A stretch of DNA of 64,000 bases from Desulfobacula sp. (GCA_023701135.1 JAMPXP010000006.1:156019-220018); one strand, 5' to 3'; positions 52,120 to 62,089 are shown, counted from the first letter of the stretch. Translations and numbers: made by a program. Notes: generated by a model from the sequence alone, not told the origin.

Positions 52120-53657
52120 GGTTTTTCCTGTGAAGCTAACGACGATAGTTCTAATTGATAGGCAATATGGTCTGATCCGTTTTCAGGCGCTTGATTTTTT
52201 ATGGATGTAAAGCCTGCTTTTTCAAAACTCATTTTGGATGCAATATTGTCCTTTTTAATAAACCCCTGCATCAGGCAGGGGTTTTGAAGTTTTGTCCGAA
52301 TGGTCTGAAGGCCAAGCTCAAGAAGATTTTTTCCAAGCCCCAGACCTCTGAATCGTTTATCCAGAGAATAACTGATCTTGACGCAGCCATCCCTTCCCTC
52401 GAACCTGATTTGTCCGATGGGTTCTCCAATATTGTTTTCTGCAATGAATACCCATGAATTCTTATCTTTTAGTTTATGGCTGAACCATTCAAGGTGCTCT
52501 TCCCATGAGATAGGATCAGCGTTAAAGGAGAATGAACGGACCTCTTTGTCATTGGCCCATTTGAATAACAACTCAGCATCCCTGAATCCGGCAGGCCGCA
52601 TCATCATTTTCCCAACAAGCATTTGCCTGATGATTCGTTTTGTTCCTTTGCCGTCAACTAAATTAACCCCTGATTTTTTTAATCCTTGCCTTGTTTTGAT
52701 ATCATTGACTGTTGCCAAAATGCAATGGTTGATCTCATGGGGTATCAGTGATTCTTTTTTGCCAAGATTTATGGCAGCCCCGGCATGGGCAAGCCCGAGC
52801 GCTGTGTTGAGTTGATTTTCAGCGATGATGAGGACCAAAAATGGCACCCCAAAAAAACAAAGCTCCCAACAGGTGCTCCCTCCGGCGGTGATGCATAGAT
52901 CGGCCCAACCCATCAATTCCGGCATATCGGCATGATCAATCAAATGAGTATGGCCGTTGCTTTGAATCGCTGCCTTTAAAGTTGTGATATGGGGATTGCC
53001 GGGGCCTGCAATGATTCGAAAATTAAGCTCAGGATCATCTATTTGATTGACGGCTTGCAGAATCTGTAATGTGATATTGTCAGGGTCTGAGCCGCCCATG
53101 GTGACGAGTATGCTTTTGGCTTTTTGGGGAAGGGTTCTGGTCTTTTTGGCCGATAAAAATTCGGAACGGAGCATGACAAATTTTGTTCCCAGTAATTTTT
53201 CAGTGCCGGGTAGGCAGGAATAGTTAAAATGATGGGCCCCGATGTTCTGATTAAGCAGGATGTCGGTATTGTAATGGTCAAGATGATTGTAGTCATCGAT
53301 GACCAAAAGCTTGAATCCGGATTCCATGATCGCTTTCTGGTAGTCGGAAGTGAAATGATAACCGTCCAGAACCACCCATTTATATCCTTCTGAATCCTGA
53401 CTGAGAGGGGACTGTTTGCCTTGAATGATTTTCAAGGTTTTTTGGATGTCCTGGGCAGAGGGGCATATCTCTTCCATCTGAATGAGACAGAATCCTTCAG
53501 ATCCAATTCGTTTTAAAATTGAAGGGCTTGGGCAATGGGTGATAAAGGTGACTGTCCCGCCTCTTTTTTTCCAGGCCTGGGCCAGCGCCAGGCACCGCAT
53601 CACATGCCCGGTCCCCATGGCAGGGGTTGCATCCGAACGGATGAATAAATGATTCAT
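52116..53657 (-). CDS. pseG: Fused PseG hydrolase and PseH acetyltransferase
   Basis: Two pathway steps are joined in one 513-residue chain. Residues 1-345 are PseG, the UDP-sugar hydrolase (FIRSDATPAMGTGHVMRCLA with the catalytic His in GTGH; VTMGGSDPDN; ADLCITAGGSTCWELCFFGV). Residues about 352-500 are a GNAT acetyltransferase of the PseH type (RPAGFRDAELLFKWANDKEV; FRGLGLGKNLLELGL). PseH acetylates the 4-amino sugar just before PseG removes UDP, so the fusion joins consecutive reactions. It overlaps pseI and pseF by four bases each. Confidence 0.92.
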   Translation of the reverse strand: MNHLFIRSDATPAMGTGHVMRCLALAQAWKKRGGTVTFITHCPSPSILKRIGSEGFCLIQMEEICPSAQDIQKTLKIIQGKQSPLSQDSEGYKWVVLDGYHFTSDYQKAIMESGFKLLVIDDYNHLDHYNTDILLNQNIGAHHFNYSCLPGTEKLLGTKFVMLRSEFLSAKKTRTLPQKAKSILVTMGGSDPDNITLQILQAVNQIDDPELNFRIIAGPGNPHITTLKAAIQSNGHTHLIDHADMPELMGWADLCITAGGSTCWELCFFGVPFLVLIIAENQLNTALGLAHAGAAINLGKKESLIPHEINHCILATVNDIKTRQGLKKSGVNLVDGKGTKRIIRQMLVGKMMMRPAGFRDAELLFKWANDKEVRSFSFNADPISWEEHLEWFSHKLKDKNSWVFIAENNIGEPIGQIRFEGRDGCVKISYSLDKRFRGLGLGKNLLELGLQTIRTKLQNPCLMQGFIKKDNIASKMSFEKAGFTSIKNQAPENGSDHIAYQLELSSLASQEKP

Positions 53658-54352
53658 TGATCTGCCTTGTGATAAAGGGCCTGATACATGAGTTCCGCCT
53701 GTTCCCAGTCCTCTGGTGTATCAATGTCCTGGGCAAGATACCGGGGGATGATGACGGGGCCGGAAATTTCACTGAAAATGGAGGCATTTTTCAAAAAGGC
53801 AGAGGCTTTTCCCCAGTAGAATTGTCCGACATCATGGTAGGCTTCCGGCAGATCCTGGGTCCGGGTATTCAGATGTTCCGGCTGAAACATCTTTAGCCTG
53901 TTATCCGGAGTCAGTTGCAAGGCCCGAAAAATGGAAGAGGGAAAGGTTGTAACAGGAAAGGAAAAACTGATACCCTCATTCTTTAATAGGTCATGTCCTT
54001 TTTTCAGATCCGAGACCCGGACAAAGGGGGCAGTAGCGTAAATACAACAGGCATGGTCATAAATTCTGTCATTTTTATTTAACCATTCCAGGGAATGTTT
54101 TATGACATCGATGGTGGTTGCATAATCATCTGAGAGAGTTCCGGGCCTCATAAAAGGGACGTCCGCCCCCCATTCAAGGGCAATGTCGGCAATTTCACGG
54201 TCATCGGTGGAGACAATAATCCGGTCAAAAAGCTGGGTTTTCTGGGCGGCCAGAATGGAATAGGCAAGGATGGGTTTGCCGCAAAACAGCTTGATGTTTT
54301 TCCGGGGGATCCGTTTACTTCCCCCCCTTGCCGGGATAATAGCGATATTCAT
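53654..54352 (-). CDS. pseF: CMP-pseudaminic acid synthetase PseF
   Basis: PseF activates pseudaminic acid with CTP. The signature MNIAIIPARGGSKRIPRKNI is at the N-terminus, with KPILAYSILAAQKTQLFDRI and VSTDDREIADIALEWGADVP following. I use the ATG at 54352 because the CTP-binding strand then begins at once, as in other members; an in-frame ATG at 54373 adds seven residues. The 232-residue length is normal. It lies between pseB and the pseGH fusion. Confidence 0.94.
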   Translation of the reverse strand: MNIAIIPARGGSKRIPRKNIKLFCGKPILAYSILAAQKTQLFDRIIVSTDDREIADIALEWGADVPFMRPGTLSDDYATTIDVIKHSLEWLNKNDRIYDHACCIYATAPFVRVSDLKKGHDLLKNEGISFSFPVTTFPSSIFRALQLTPDNRLKMFQPEHLNTRTQDLPEAYHDVGQFYWGKASAFLKNASIFSEISGPVIIPRYLAQDIDTPEDWEQAELMYQALYHKADQ

Positions 54353-54385
54353 TGCTCTTTTTTCCAGGGTCATGATGGTTATACT

Positions 54386-55399
<1,014 letters not shown>

Positions 55400-55412
55400 T
55401 TAATTATTATTA

Positions 55413-57497
55413 TCAGAATTTAAGGCTGGCCGTTTTCATCGCCTGGGCCATGCGTGCCGCGTCCAGGTCCGCTTTTGTAATCTTGTCCGTCTGGTAAAGG
55501 GCCTCTTGATTCTCCCATAGAACCCCCTGCCATCTTCCAAAAAAATAAATGGAATCATCCGGGTTAAAGAGGTCAGTATTGTCGTTTAACGATACCATAA
55601 CGGCATCCGGTATATAAAAACAGGTATCCCTCTTTTTTCTATAATCGGCTCGAAGGCAGATATCCATAAATGCAAACTTTCCTGTTTTTTCCCGGAACCC
55701 GCCCAATTCATGAAAAAAAGCTCTATGGATACAGATAAAATGGTCAAGCATTTTAAAAGAGCGCTCTTTTAGGGCCGGAGGAAAGTCTGAAGCCAGGTGT
55801 TTATAGGCAGATACCGGGAAATGATTTTTGTCCAGGACCATGCCTGCGTGAACAAGGCTTCCCCTTTGATCCGTGATTTTTGCTCCCAGGATTGTATCCA
55901 CACCGTATTGTTTGATTCCTCTTTTAAGATGGTAAAGCCAACGGGGTAAAGGCAGGAGGTCTCTGCCCAGAAAGAGGAGGGTTTTGCCCGAGGCTTTTTG
56001 TGAGGCTTGGTTCATCATTTCAAAACTTGATATCCCGGATTCCCGGGCCAGCCGCAGGACATCCCCCTTTAGTGTATCCAGAATATCCGAGGTCTTTTTT
56101 GACATATCCTCGGGCTCGATGAGGATCACCTCAAAGGTCCCTTCATTCTCTGAATTTATGGCAAGGGCCTCCAGTTGGGCCAGAACATTTTCGGGACCAT
56201 TGGAAAGCAAAACCACCATGGACCAGTCTTTGTCCGCTTTCACGGCGGTTTGGAACGGTTTTGGATCTTTTTCCCGGCTTGCTTGAATCAGCTTTTCCGA
56301 AATATTGATGACGTTCTCAATGGCGGTGTCTGTTTCGGAAAGTTCAGCTTGCAGATAGGTTTTGACATCGTCCGGATGGATGATTCTGCTGAAATCCGTA
56401 TGCTGCGAGAGGGCCTTGCCCAGTTCCGCCGGGGTCATCTTGACGGCCACCTTAAATTCCGTAAATGAATAGGGAAGTTTGTCCCTCATCCTGACATCCA
56501 GATGGACAAGGGGTTTGCCTAAGGCCAGGGCTTCGAGCCCTGTGGTGCTGGGTTGAACCAGAATGCATAAATCACTTAAGGACATGAGATCATAGGTATT
56601 CTCATCATCATGAAAAGCCCTGATCCTTTTTGTATAATTGTCCGGAATGGATGATACCCATTTCTTCATTTGGTCCAGGGGGGTGATGGGGTGAAATTTG
56701 ATAAACAGGAAGGTTCCGGTGCTGTCGGCAACAGACTCAAACAGGGGATACAATTCTCGTACGGATGGAATTTCACCTGAGATAAGAAGGAGCAATGCAA
56801 AACTATCCTTGCAACGGTATTGCTTCCTTTTCTTTTTCCGGATGGCATTTTTCCTCTGATATTCAATTTCATTGGCAAGATGGGTATTGCCCACGGGCAG
56901 AATCCTGTCCCCCGGTGCTTCGAAATCCGTGAGCTTTTTTTTGATTCTTTTCCCCCAGACCAGGTTCAGGGTGGTATACTGCACATGGCCGGTATATCCA
57001 AAATCAAGGCCGTAATAAAGTCCTTCCTGAAAAGTGATGACAGGGATATTCAGTTTTTTGGACCAGAAGGCGAATATTTTCCCCCATCGGTTGAGTTCGT
57101 GCAGGGCGAAGCAAAGATCCGGCTTTTCTTTTTTCAGCAGGTTCCTGAATCCGATGTATTCAACAGCCGTTGAATACAGGGTTTTATCGATGACGGTTAA
57201 AGGAGAACTGCCCAATAGAAAATGATGTTTTAAATGGCCGGACAGGACATCCCTTAACTGCAGATAATTGGTTTGAATGTCATCCGAGTCCTGGTCCGTC
57301 ACAAAATCAAAGACATGGGAATAATTCAGGCCCAGTTTGACGGCCGTGATTTCCTGGGATCTTTCGGCCTGCCCGACAATATAAAGGATCTCAGCGCCCT
57401 GGCGGGAAAGGCGTTCCATGACAGGGGAAATGAACCGGGTATGATGGGGGAGGGCAATATACACAATGATTTTTTTGTTTTGCCAAAAATCAGCCAT
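55413..57497 (-). CDS. Two-domain glycosyltransferase-like protein (GT-B-like plus GT2-like)
   Basis: The 694-residue product is not one I recognise as a named protein. Residues 1-400 look like a GT-B or glycerophosphotransferase-type fold (IVYIALPHHTRFISPVMERL; FIKFHPITPLDQM; LSDLCILVQPSTTGLEALAL then GKPLVHLD). Residues about 425-650 resemble a GT2-type domain of the kind used in O-antigen 'glycosyltransferase' chains (ASGKTLLFLGRDLLPLPRWL; DTILGAKITDQRGSLVHAGM; FHELGGFREKTGKFAFMDIC). It overlaps the upstream gene by eight bases and lies directly upstream of pseB, so it may add sugars onto or beside pseudaminic acid (inference). Confidence 0.7.
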   Translation of the reverse strand: MADFWQNKKIIVYIALPHHTRFISPVMERLSRQGAEILYIVGQAERSQEITAVKLGLNYSHVFDFVTDQDSDDIQTNYLQLRDVLSGHLKHHFLLGSSPLTVIDKTLYSTAVEYIGFRNLLKKEKPDLCFALHELNRWGKIFAFWSKKLNIPVITFQEGLYYGLDFGYTGHVQYTTLNLVWGKRIKKKLTDFEAPGDRILPVGNTHLANEIEYQRKNAIRKKKRKQYRCKDSFALLLLISGEIPSVRELYPLFESVADSTGTFLFIKFHPITPLDQMKKWVSSIPDNYTKRIRAFHDDENTYDLMSLSDLCILVQPSTTGLEALALGKPLVHLDVRMRDKLPYSFTEFKVAVKMTPAELGKALSQHTDFSRIIHPDDVKTYLQAELSETDTAIENVINISEKLIQASREKDPKPFQTAVKADKDWSMVVLLSNGPENVLAQLEALAINSENEGTFEVILIEPEDMSKKTSDILDTLKGDVLRLARESGISSFEMMNQASQKASGKTLLFLGRDLLPLPRWLYHLKRGIKQYGVDTILGAKITDQRGSLVHAGMVLDKNHFPVSAYKHLASDFPPALKERSFKMLDHFICIHRAFFHELGGFREKTGKFAFMDICLRADYRKKRDTCFYIPDAVMVSLNDNTDLFNPDDSIYFFGRWQGVLWENQEALYQTDKITKADLDAARMAQAMKTASLKF

Positions 57498-58656
57498 TTC
57501 GTTTTCCTGTTTTTGTGAGCAGCATTAATATATCTGCAAATTCCATTTTATACCGATGGCCTTCAATCTCCTGCTTTACGGAATCAACCAGGGCTTCCCT
57601 GGTGCTCACCCTTTTTTTATGGCCCCTGATCATGGGAGAAGCCGTAGGGTCGAAGATAATGCAGGGAATGTCTTTTTCCGCAACCTCCGTGCTGAAGCAG
57701 GCTGAACAGGCAACAACAGCGTCGGCCATCATCATCTCCCATAAATGATTGGCCTCGTGGAAGGAATGGGAAGCAAATTGTTTCAATTCTTTTTCATAAA
57801 CTATTTCAATGGTTTCTTTTTGAGAATAGGCCCCCCTCACCTGGTCCTTGCCGATGCTGAACATCAGATGGAGTTTGTCCCCCATGGGTTGAAGGGTTTT
57901 TATCAGGTCCTGGTATTCATGGACCATGGCCACATTGTGGGGAAGGTATAAAACGGTTCGGGTAGAGGGGATGGAGAATATGTTTTTATAGTGGTAACAA
58001 GCCTTCACTCCGCTCAGGGTGAAGCTGGTGGAAACTGAAGAAAAAACGGCTGCCTCATAGATGGGGAGAAGCCAGATGTTATTGTGTTGAATTTGACCTT
58101 TTAGATGTGCATAACTCTCATGATGCCGGGTAATGATGCCGTCAGGGAGGGAAGGGGCAAGGGTCCATCGGGTATCAAGGGGTAAAAGCTCATACCCGAT
58201 GACCGGGATTCCGGCCTTCCTTGCCCAGAGAACGGCGGCGTGAAATATTTTTTCTTCTATTTCCGAGGAGCCCAGGGGAGTAGGGATCTGAAGAATCAGA
58301 CCACAGGTGCCGGGTGGTGGGTTCAGGCCAAGGAGGGTCTCCTGGGCGTTCCCACTGCCCAGATCATCCAGCAGCAGGGTATCGGCAAAGGACAAGCCTT
58401 CGGTAAAGGTCTTGTTGCCCAAGGCCTCCCGTTTTGACAGGTAGGCCGGGTATGAAGATACGGCCGTCCGGGTGGTGGTTTTGAAAGAAACAGGCTTTAG
58501 GCCCTGTATATTGGCAAGGATATCAGATGAGGTTTCCGGCACCATAAATATGAGATCGATATAATTCTCCATCCTTTTTTGAAGGGTCTGCAGAAACTCT
58601 GTAATAACGGGTGTAATCTGGTTGGATTGAATCAGCCAGATGATCTTTTCTTTCAT
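57490..58656 (-). CDS. GT-B-like protein of the pseudaminic acid operon
   Basis: This 388-residue protein opens the minus-strand pse operon. It has a GT-B-like order: an N-terminal Rossmann-like half and a C-terminal half with MMADAVVACSACFSTEVAEK followed by DIPCIIFDPTASPMIRGHKK, similar to the sugar-nucleotide end of capsule and glycerophosphotransferase-type proteins. No signal peptide or membrane segment is seen. AGGGA precedes the ATG at 58656. Function is unknown; its coupling to the next gene (eight-base overlap) suggests that the two act together. Confidence 0.65.
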   Translation of the reverse strand: MKEKIIWLIQSNQITPVITEFLQTLQKRMENYIDLIFMVPETSSDILANIQGLKPVSFKTTTRTAVSSYPAYLSKREALGNKTFTEGLSFADTLLLDDLGSGNAQETLLGLNPPPGTCGLILQIPTPLGSSEIEEKIFHAAVLWARKAGIPVIGYELLPLDTRWTLAPSLPDGIITRHHESYAHLKGQIQHNNIWLLPIYEAAVFSSVSTSFTLSGVKACYHYKNIFSIPSTRTVLYLPHNVAMVHEYQDLIKTLQPMGDKLHLMFSIGKDQVRGAYSQKETIEIVYEKELKQFASHSFHEANHLWEMMMADAVVACSACFSTEVAEKDIPCIIFDPTASPMIRGHKKRVSTREALVDSVKQEIEGHRYKMEFADILMLLTKTGKRNG

Positions 58657-58717
58657 ATAAAATCCCTGTCGCCCTTTATAAAAAGAGGGGTTGCCTGGCC
58701 CTCAGGTGAGGTTTTTA

Positions 58718-58744
58718 TTCAGTTATCATTTCATTTGCCGATAT
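58718..58744 (+). promoter_or_regulatory. Candidate sigma28 promoter for pseC
   Basis: TTCAGTTA, exactly 11 bases, then GCCGATAT match TAAAGTTT-N11-GCCGATAA (5 of 8 and 7 of 8). It lies 75 bases before the pseC ATG. The -35 resembles the one proposed for flgN (TTCAGCTT). If real, supply of the flagellin glycan is timed with flagellin itself. Confidence 0.5.
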
Positions 58745-58818
58745 TAGTCACCAATGGTATATGAAATCCATATTTACTTAAATAGTATAACCAACAAAAA
58801 AAGTTAAGTTTTTTCATT

Positions 58819-59988
58819 ATGAAAACCAATTCCGAAAATAAAAAAGGTTTTTTACCCTATGGCCGGCACCATATTGACGAAGAAGATTTAGAGGCGGTTC
58901 GGAATGTCCTGCTTTCCGACTGGCTTACCACAGGTCCGAAGGTCGAGGAATTTGAACAGGAGCTGGCCAAGATTTCCCATACAGAATTCGGAGGTGTAGT
59001 TAACAGCGGCACGGCTGCCCTTCATGCGGCCATGGCCGCCATTGATATAAAGCCCGGAGACGAAGTGATCGTGCCGCCCATCACCTTTGCCGCCACTGCC
59101 AATGCCGTGGTTTACCAGGGGGGCGTCCCGGTGTTTGCTGATGTCGATCCGGACACACTGCTGATGGACCCTGATAAGCTTGAAGAAAAAATAACCGCAA
59201 AGACCCGGGCCGTGATTAGCGTCGACTATGCGGGACAGATGTGCGATTATGATGCGCTGACAAAGATTACAAAAAAGCACGGGCTTTATCTGGTTGCCGA
59301 TGCCTGCCATTCCATCGGTGGCGCCTATAAGGGATCTCCCTCGGGAAGCTGCGCCGATTTGACGGTTTTCAGCTTTCATCCGGTCAAGCATATCACCACG
59401 GGTGAGGGGGGCGCGGTGGTTACCAGCGACAAAAAGCTTATTGAAAAAGTTAAATCGTTCAGGAATCATGGGATCAATACGGATCTCCATGAACGACAAA
59501 AAGCAGAGTCCTGGTATTATGAAATTGAAATGCCCGGATTTAATTACCGGTTGACGGATTTCCAATGCGCACTGGGCATTAGCCAGTTGAAAAAACTTGA
59601 ATCCCGGATTCATAGGAGAAATAGGCTTGCAAATCAATATGACCGGTTTTTTGAAGGAATGGACGGCATTGCCCCTTTAAAAAAGCAGGCATTTATTGCC
59701 CATGCCTATCATCTTTATGTGGTAAAATTGGATCTTGACCGCCTGAAAAGGAACAGGCTGGAAATTTTTTCATTTTTGAGAAATGAAGGCGTTGGGGTAA
59801 ATGTTCATTATATACCGGTCCATTATCATCCTTTTTATCAAAAAACATTTAACACCCATAGGGGTCTTTGCCCCATAGCAGAAGATGCATATGAACGAAT
59901 TCTCACCCTTCCTCTGTTTCCCGCAATGACGGAAGATGATGTAAAAATGGTTTGCCGTCATATCAAAAGCGCCGTCTCATCCCGATGA
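58819..59988 (+). CDS. pseC: PLP-dependent aminotransferase PseC
   Basis: PseC transfers an amino group to C4 of the PseB product. It is a DegT/DnrJ/EryC1-family enzyme: GGVVNSGTAALHAAMAAIDI, VPPITFAATANAVVYQGGVP, ADACHSIGGAYKGSPSG and FSFHPVKHITTGEGGAVV, where the Lys after HPV is the PLP-binding residue. Its N-terminal LPYGRHHIDEEDLEAVRNVL is typical of the PseC subgroup. At 389 residues it has normal length. It is transcribed away from the rest of the pse genes and has its own promoter candidate. Confidence 0.94.
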   Translation: MKTNSENKKGFLPYGRHHIDEEDLEAVRNVLLSDWLTTGPKVEEFEQELAKISHTEFGGVVNSGTAALHAAMAAIDIKPGDEVIVPPITFAATANAVVYQGGVPVFADVDPDTLLMDPDKLEEKITAKTRAVISVDYAGQMCDYDALTKITKKHGLYLVADACHSIGGAYKGSPSGSCADLTVFSFHPVKHITTGEGGAVVTSDKKLIEKVKSFRNHGINTDLHERQKAESWYYEIEMPGFNYRLTDFQCALGISQLKKLESRIHRRNRLANQYDRFFEGMDGIAPLKKQAFIAHAYHLYVVKLDLDRLKRNRLEIFSFLRNEGVGVNVHYIPVHYHPFYQKTFNTHRGLCPIAEDAYERILTLPLFPAMTEDDVKMVCRHIKSAVSSR

Positions 59989-60085
59989 TTTATTGATCAC
60001 CCTTTGGCCATGGTATACATTTTGCTCTTTCATGGCAGAAAGAATATGGCCGGAAAATTATTCACACATTCTTGGAGGTCTGGCC

Positions 60086-60175
60086 ATGGCCCTGAATTTT
60101 ATATATGTCTTTGAACAGGGGCTAAAGGAAATCAGGGCTTGGTCCGATCGAATTAAGACCGACAGCTTTTTTTAA
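60086..60175 (+). CDS. Possible 29-residue small protein
   Basis: An ATG at 60086 is preceded by a perfect GGAGG (60074-60078) at seven bases and opens a 29-codon frame, MALNFIYVFEQGLKEIRAWS and onward, ending at 60175, 29 bases before motB. The same frame is open further upstream to a TTG at 59993. The ribosome site is better than that of many genes here, but there is no family match, so this may be chance. Confidence 0.3.
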   Translation: MALNFIYVFEQGLKEIRAWSDRIKTDSFF

Positions 60176-60204
60176 TGAAAAGGCACTAAAAATCTGTAGG
60201 GAAA

Positions 60205-60954
60205 ATGATGGAATTCAAAGATATGAAAGAAACACCAGCTTATACGGCCGGAGACGATATGGCCGGTTTTTATGATGAGATCCTGTCCTATCCCTCGGAA
60301 AAAGAGACGAACAGATGGTCGGTGTCCTGGTCGGATCTGATGATGACCATGTTTATTTTTTTTGCTGTCATGTATGCATTTCAGGCCGGCAACAAAGAAC
60401 TTTTTTTCGGAGACGGCCCGGGTAAAAACAAAATCTCGGAGAGTGGATCCAACAATGTTTTAAATATCGGGCTTGAGTCTAATCCGTCAACCGTTTATGA
60501 CCAGACCCGGCAGGCCGTGGCCGATATCATGATGGACGGGCTTGATTCCCCTGAATTGATGAAGGACGGGGCCATGAGAATTGTCCTGGCCGGAGACTTG
60601 CTCTTTGATCCGGGAAGCGTGGATCTTAAAATCGGCGCCCGGTACCAGCTCGACCAGATCGCACGGGTGCTCAATGAAAATGAGTTTATGATCAATGTGG
60701 TGGGCCATACCGATGACGCTCCGACACGATCGGATCTCTACCCGACCAATTGGGAGCTTTCTTCAAAAAGAGCGGTCATGGTGGCAAGATATCTTACGGA
60801 AGTGACAAAAGTGGATGAAAAAAGGATATTTGTCAGCGCCCATTCATCCCTTCAACCCGTTAAAAACAATGATACAGGAGCGAACCGGGCCCTGAACCGA
60901 AGGGTTGAACTCGTTTTGATGAAAACAAAACCCAATGAACAACCCTTTCCATGA
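60205..60954 (+). CDS. motB: MotB-like stator protein (OmpA-type peptidoglycan-binding domain)
   Basis: MotB anchors the stator to peptidoglycan and carries the proton-binding Asp. The single membrane helix starts RWSVSWSDLMMTMFIFFAVM, where the Asp of WSD is at the site of the essential MotB Asp. The C-terminal OmpA/MotB domain has INVVGHTDDAPTRSDLYPTN and WELSSKRAVMVARYL. It is 249 residues. A well-spaced alternative ATG lies at 60208. It precedes motA, the reverse of the usual motA-motB order. It could be a second stator set if another exists in the genome. Confidence 0.85.
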   Translation: MMEFKDMKETPAYTAGDDMAGFYDEILSYPSEKETNRWSVSWSDLMMTMFIFFAVMYAFQAGNKELFFGDGPGKNKISESGSNNVLNIGLESNPSTVYDQTRQAVADIMMDGLDSPELMKDGAMRIVLAGDLLFDPGSVDLKIGARYQLDQIARVLNENEFMINVVGHTDDAPTRSDLYPTNWELSSKRAVMVARYLTEVTKVDEKRIFVSAHSSLQPVKNNDTGANRALNRRVELVLMKTKPNEQPFP

Positions 60955-60983
60955 GTGAGGGTTCCGAATAAAGAGGAGGCAAT

Positions 60984-61835
60984 ATGCTGAAACCGGAACA
61001 GATTTTATTCTTAAGACAGACACACAAAAATATTTTTGGACTGATGATCTGTGTGGCCTTGTTTTTTATCGGATTTAAACTGGGTGGCAATACAGGATTG
61101 TATATAAACCTGTCGGGGTTTCTGATCGTCATCGGCGGAACCCTGGGGGCGACGCTGTTAAGCTATCATATGGATCGGATCGAAATTCTCTTTAAGGTGC
61201 TCAGGACCGCCTATGGAAGGGAAACAAAAGAGCCTGGAGAGGTTGTGAGAATTCTCGTGAACCTTGCCGTCAAAAGAAGGGTAAAAGGCGTCCTGGCCCT
61301 TCAGGATGATGAAGACGAAACCACCATTGCATTTTTAAAACAGGCCATAGGGCTACTGGTGGACGGGTGCTCAAAAGAACAGATCCGGGAAGTGTTAAGC
61401 GCTGAAATGTATTTTTTCAGGATGAGACGGGATGAAACCCGGCGGGTCCTGCAAACCATGGCCGATGTGGCACCCTCCTTCGGCCTTGTCGGAAGTGTGG
61501 TGGGCCTCATCGGAATGCTGGCCGGTGTCGGCGACCCGGTCATTATCATGAAAACAGTTCCTGTGGCCCTGACTTCGACCTTGTACGGGATTGTTTTTGC
61601 CAATTTTCTGTTCATTCCCTTTGCATCCAATATCCGGGAGAGGACGGTAAAAGAACTGTTTCTTCAAAAGATGATCACCGAAGGGATGCTTGCCATTTCC
61701 GACGAGCTTCACCCGAGACTTCTGGAGCGTAAATTGAATTCTTTTCTGACCCCGTCGGCCCGGAACGGGCGGTTTGTTCCCATTGAGAACGTGGCTGAAA
61801 CGGCTGATGCGGAAATTCTTCGGGAAACGGTTTAA
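60984..61835 (+). CDS. motA: MotA-like stator proton-channel protein
   Basis: MotA surrounds MotB and pushes on the rotor. Four membrane segments are visible: IFGLMICVALFFIGFKLGG, then INLSGFLIVIGGTLGATLLS, and after the cytoplasmic loop GLVGSVVGLIGMLAGVG and LTSTLYGIVFANFLFIPFAS. The last pair is the MotA/TolQ/ExbB signature. The loop between helices 2 and 3 holds the charged segment that touches FliG. At 283 residues it is typical for MotA. GAGGAGG at 60974-60980 gives a strong ribosome site. It follows motB by 29 bases. Confidence 0.88.
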   Translation: MLKPEQILFLRQTHKNIFGLMICVALFFIGFKLGGNTGLYINLSGFLIVIGGTLGATLLSYHMDRIEILFKVLRTAYGRETKEPGEVVRILVNLAVKRRVKGVLALQDDEDETTIAFLKQAIGLLVDGCSKEQIREVLSAEMYFFRMRRDETRRVLQTMADVAPSFGLVGSVVGLIGMLAGVGDPVIIMKTVPVALTSTLYGIVFANFLFIPFASNIRERTVKELFLQKMITEGMLAISDELHPRLLERKLNSFLTPSARNGRFVPIENVAETADAEILRETV

Positions 61836-61867
61836 ACCGGGAAAAAACAAACCGGCTTAAAAAAGAG

Positions 61868-61896
61868 TTGACAATTATTATCAGATCATATAGATA
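61868..61896 (+). promoter_or_regulatory. Sigma70-type promoter for the tRNA pair
   Basis: A perfect TTGACA (61868-61873), 17 bases, then TAGATA lie 24 bases before the tRNA-Lys gene. The -10 is imperfect, but the perfect -35 and the spacing suit a housekeeping tRNA promoter. Confidence 0.55.
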
Positions 61897-61919
61897 TCAC
61901 CTGTTTTTTGGTTGGCCAT

Positions 61920-61995
61920 GGGCCGTTAACTCAGGTGGTAGAGTATCTGCCTTTTAAGCAGAGAGTCGCTGGTTCGAACCCAGCACGGCCCACCA
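61920..61995 (+). tRNA. tRNA-Lys (anticodon TTT)
   Basis: The acceptor stem GGGCCGT pairs with ACGGCCC. The anticodon arm is TCTGC-CTTTTAA-GCAGA with anticodon TTT at 61953-61955. The T arm contains GGTTCGAACC. The 3' CCA is encoded (61993-61995). All arms fold without mismatch. Confidence 0.95.
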
Positions 61996-62011
61996 ATTAA
62001 AAGGACACTGC

Positions 62012-62089
62012 GTCCCCATCGTCTAGCCCGGTCCAGGACATCGCCCTTTCACGGCGACGACAGGGGTTCGAATCCCCTTGGGGACGCCA
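62012..62089 (+). tRNA. tRNA-Glu (anticodon TTC)
   Basis: The acceptor stem GTCCCCA pairs with TGGGGAC. The anticodon arm is TCGCC-CTTTCAC-GGCGA with anticodon TTC at 62048-62050. The T arm contains GGTTCGAATCC. CCA is encoded. It follows tRNA-Lys by 16 bases. An integrase gene lies just downstream, so its 3' end is the likely attachment site of the element. Confidence 0.95.
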
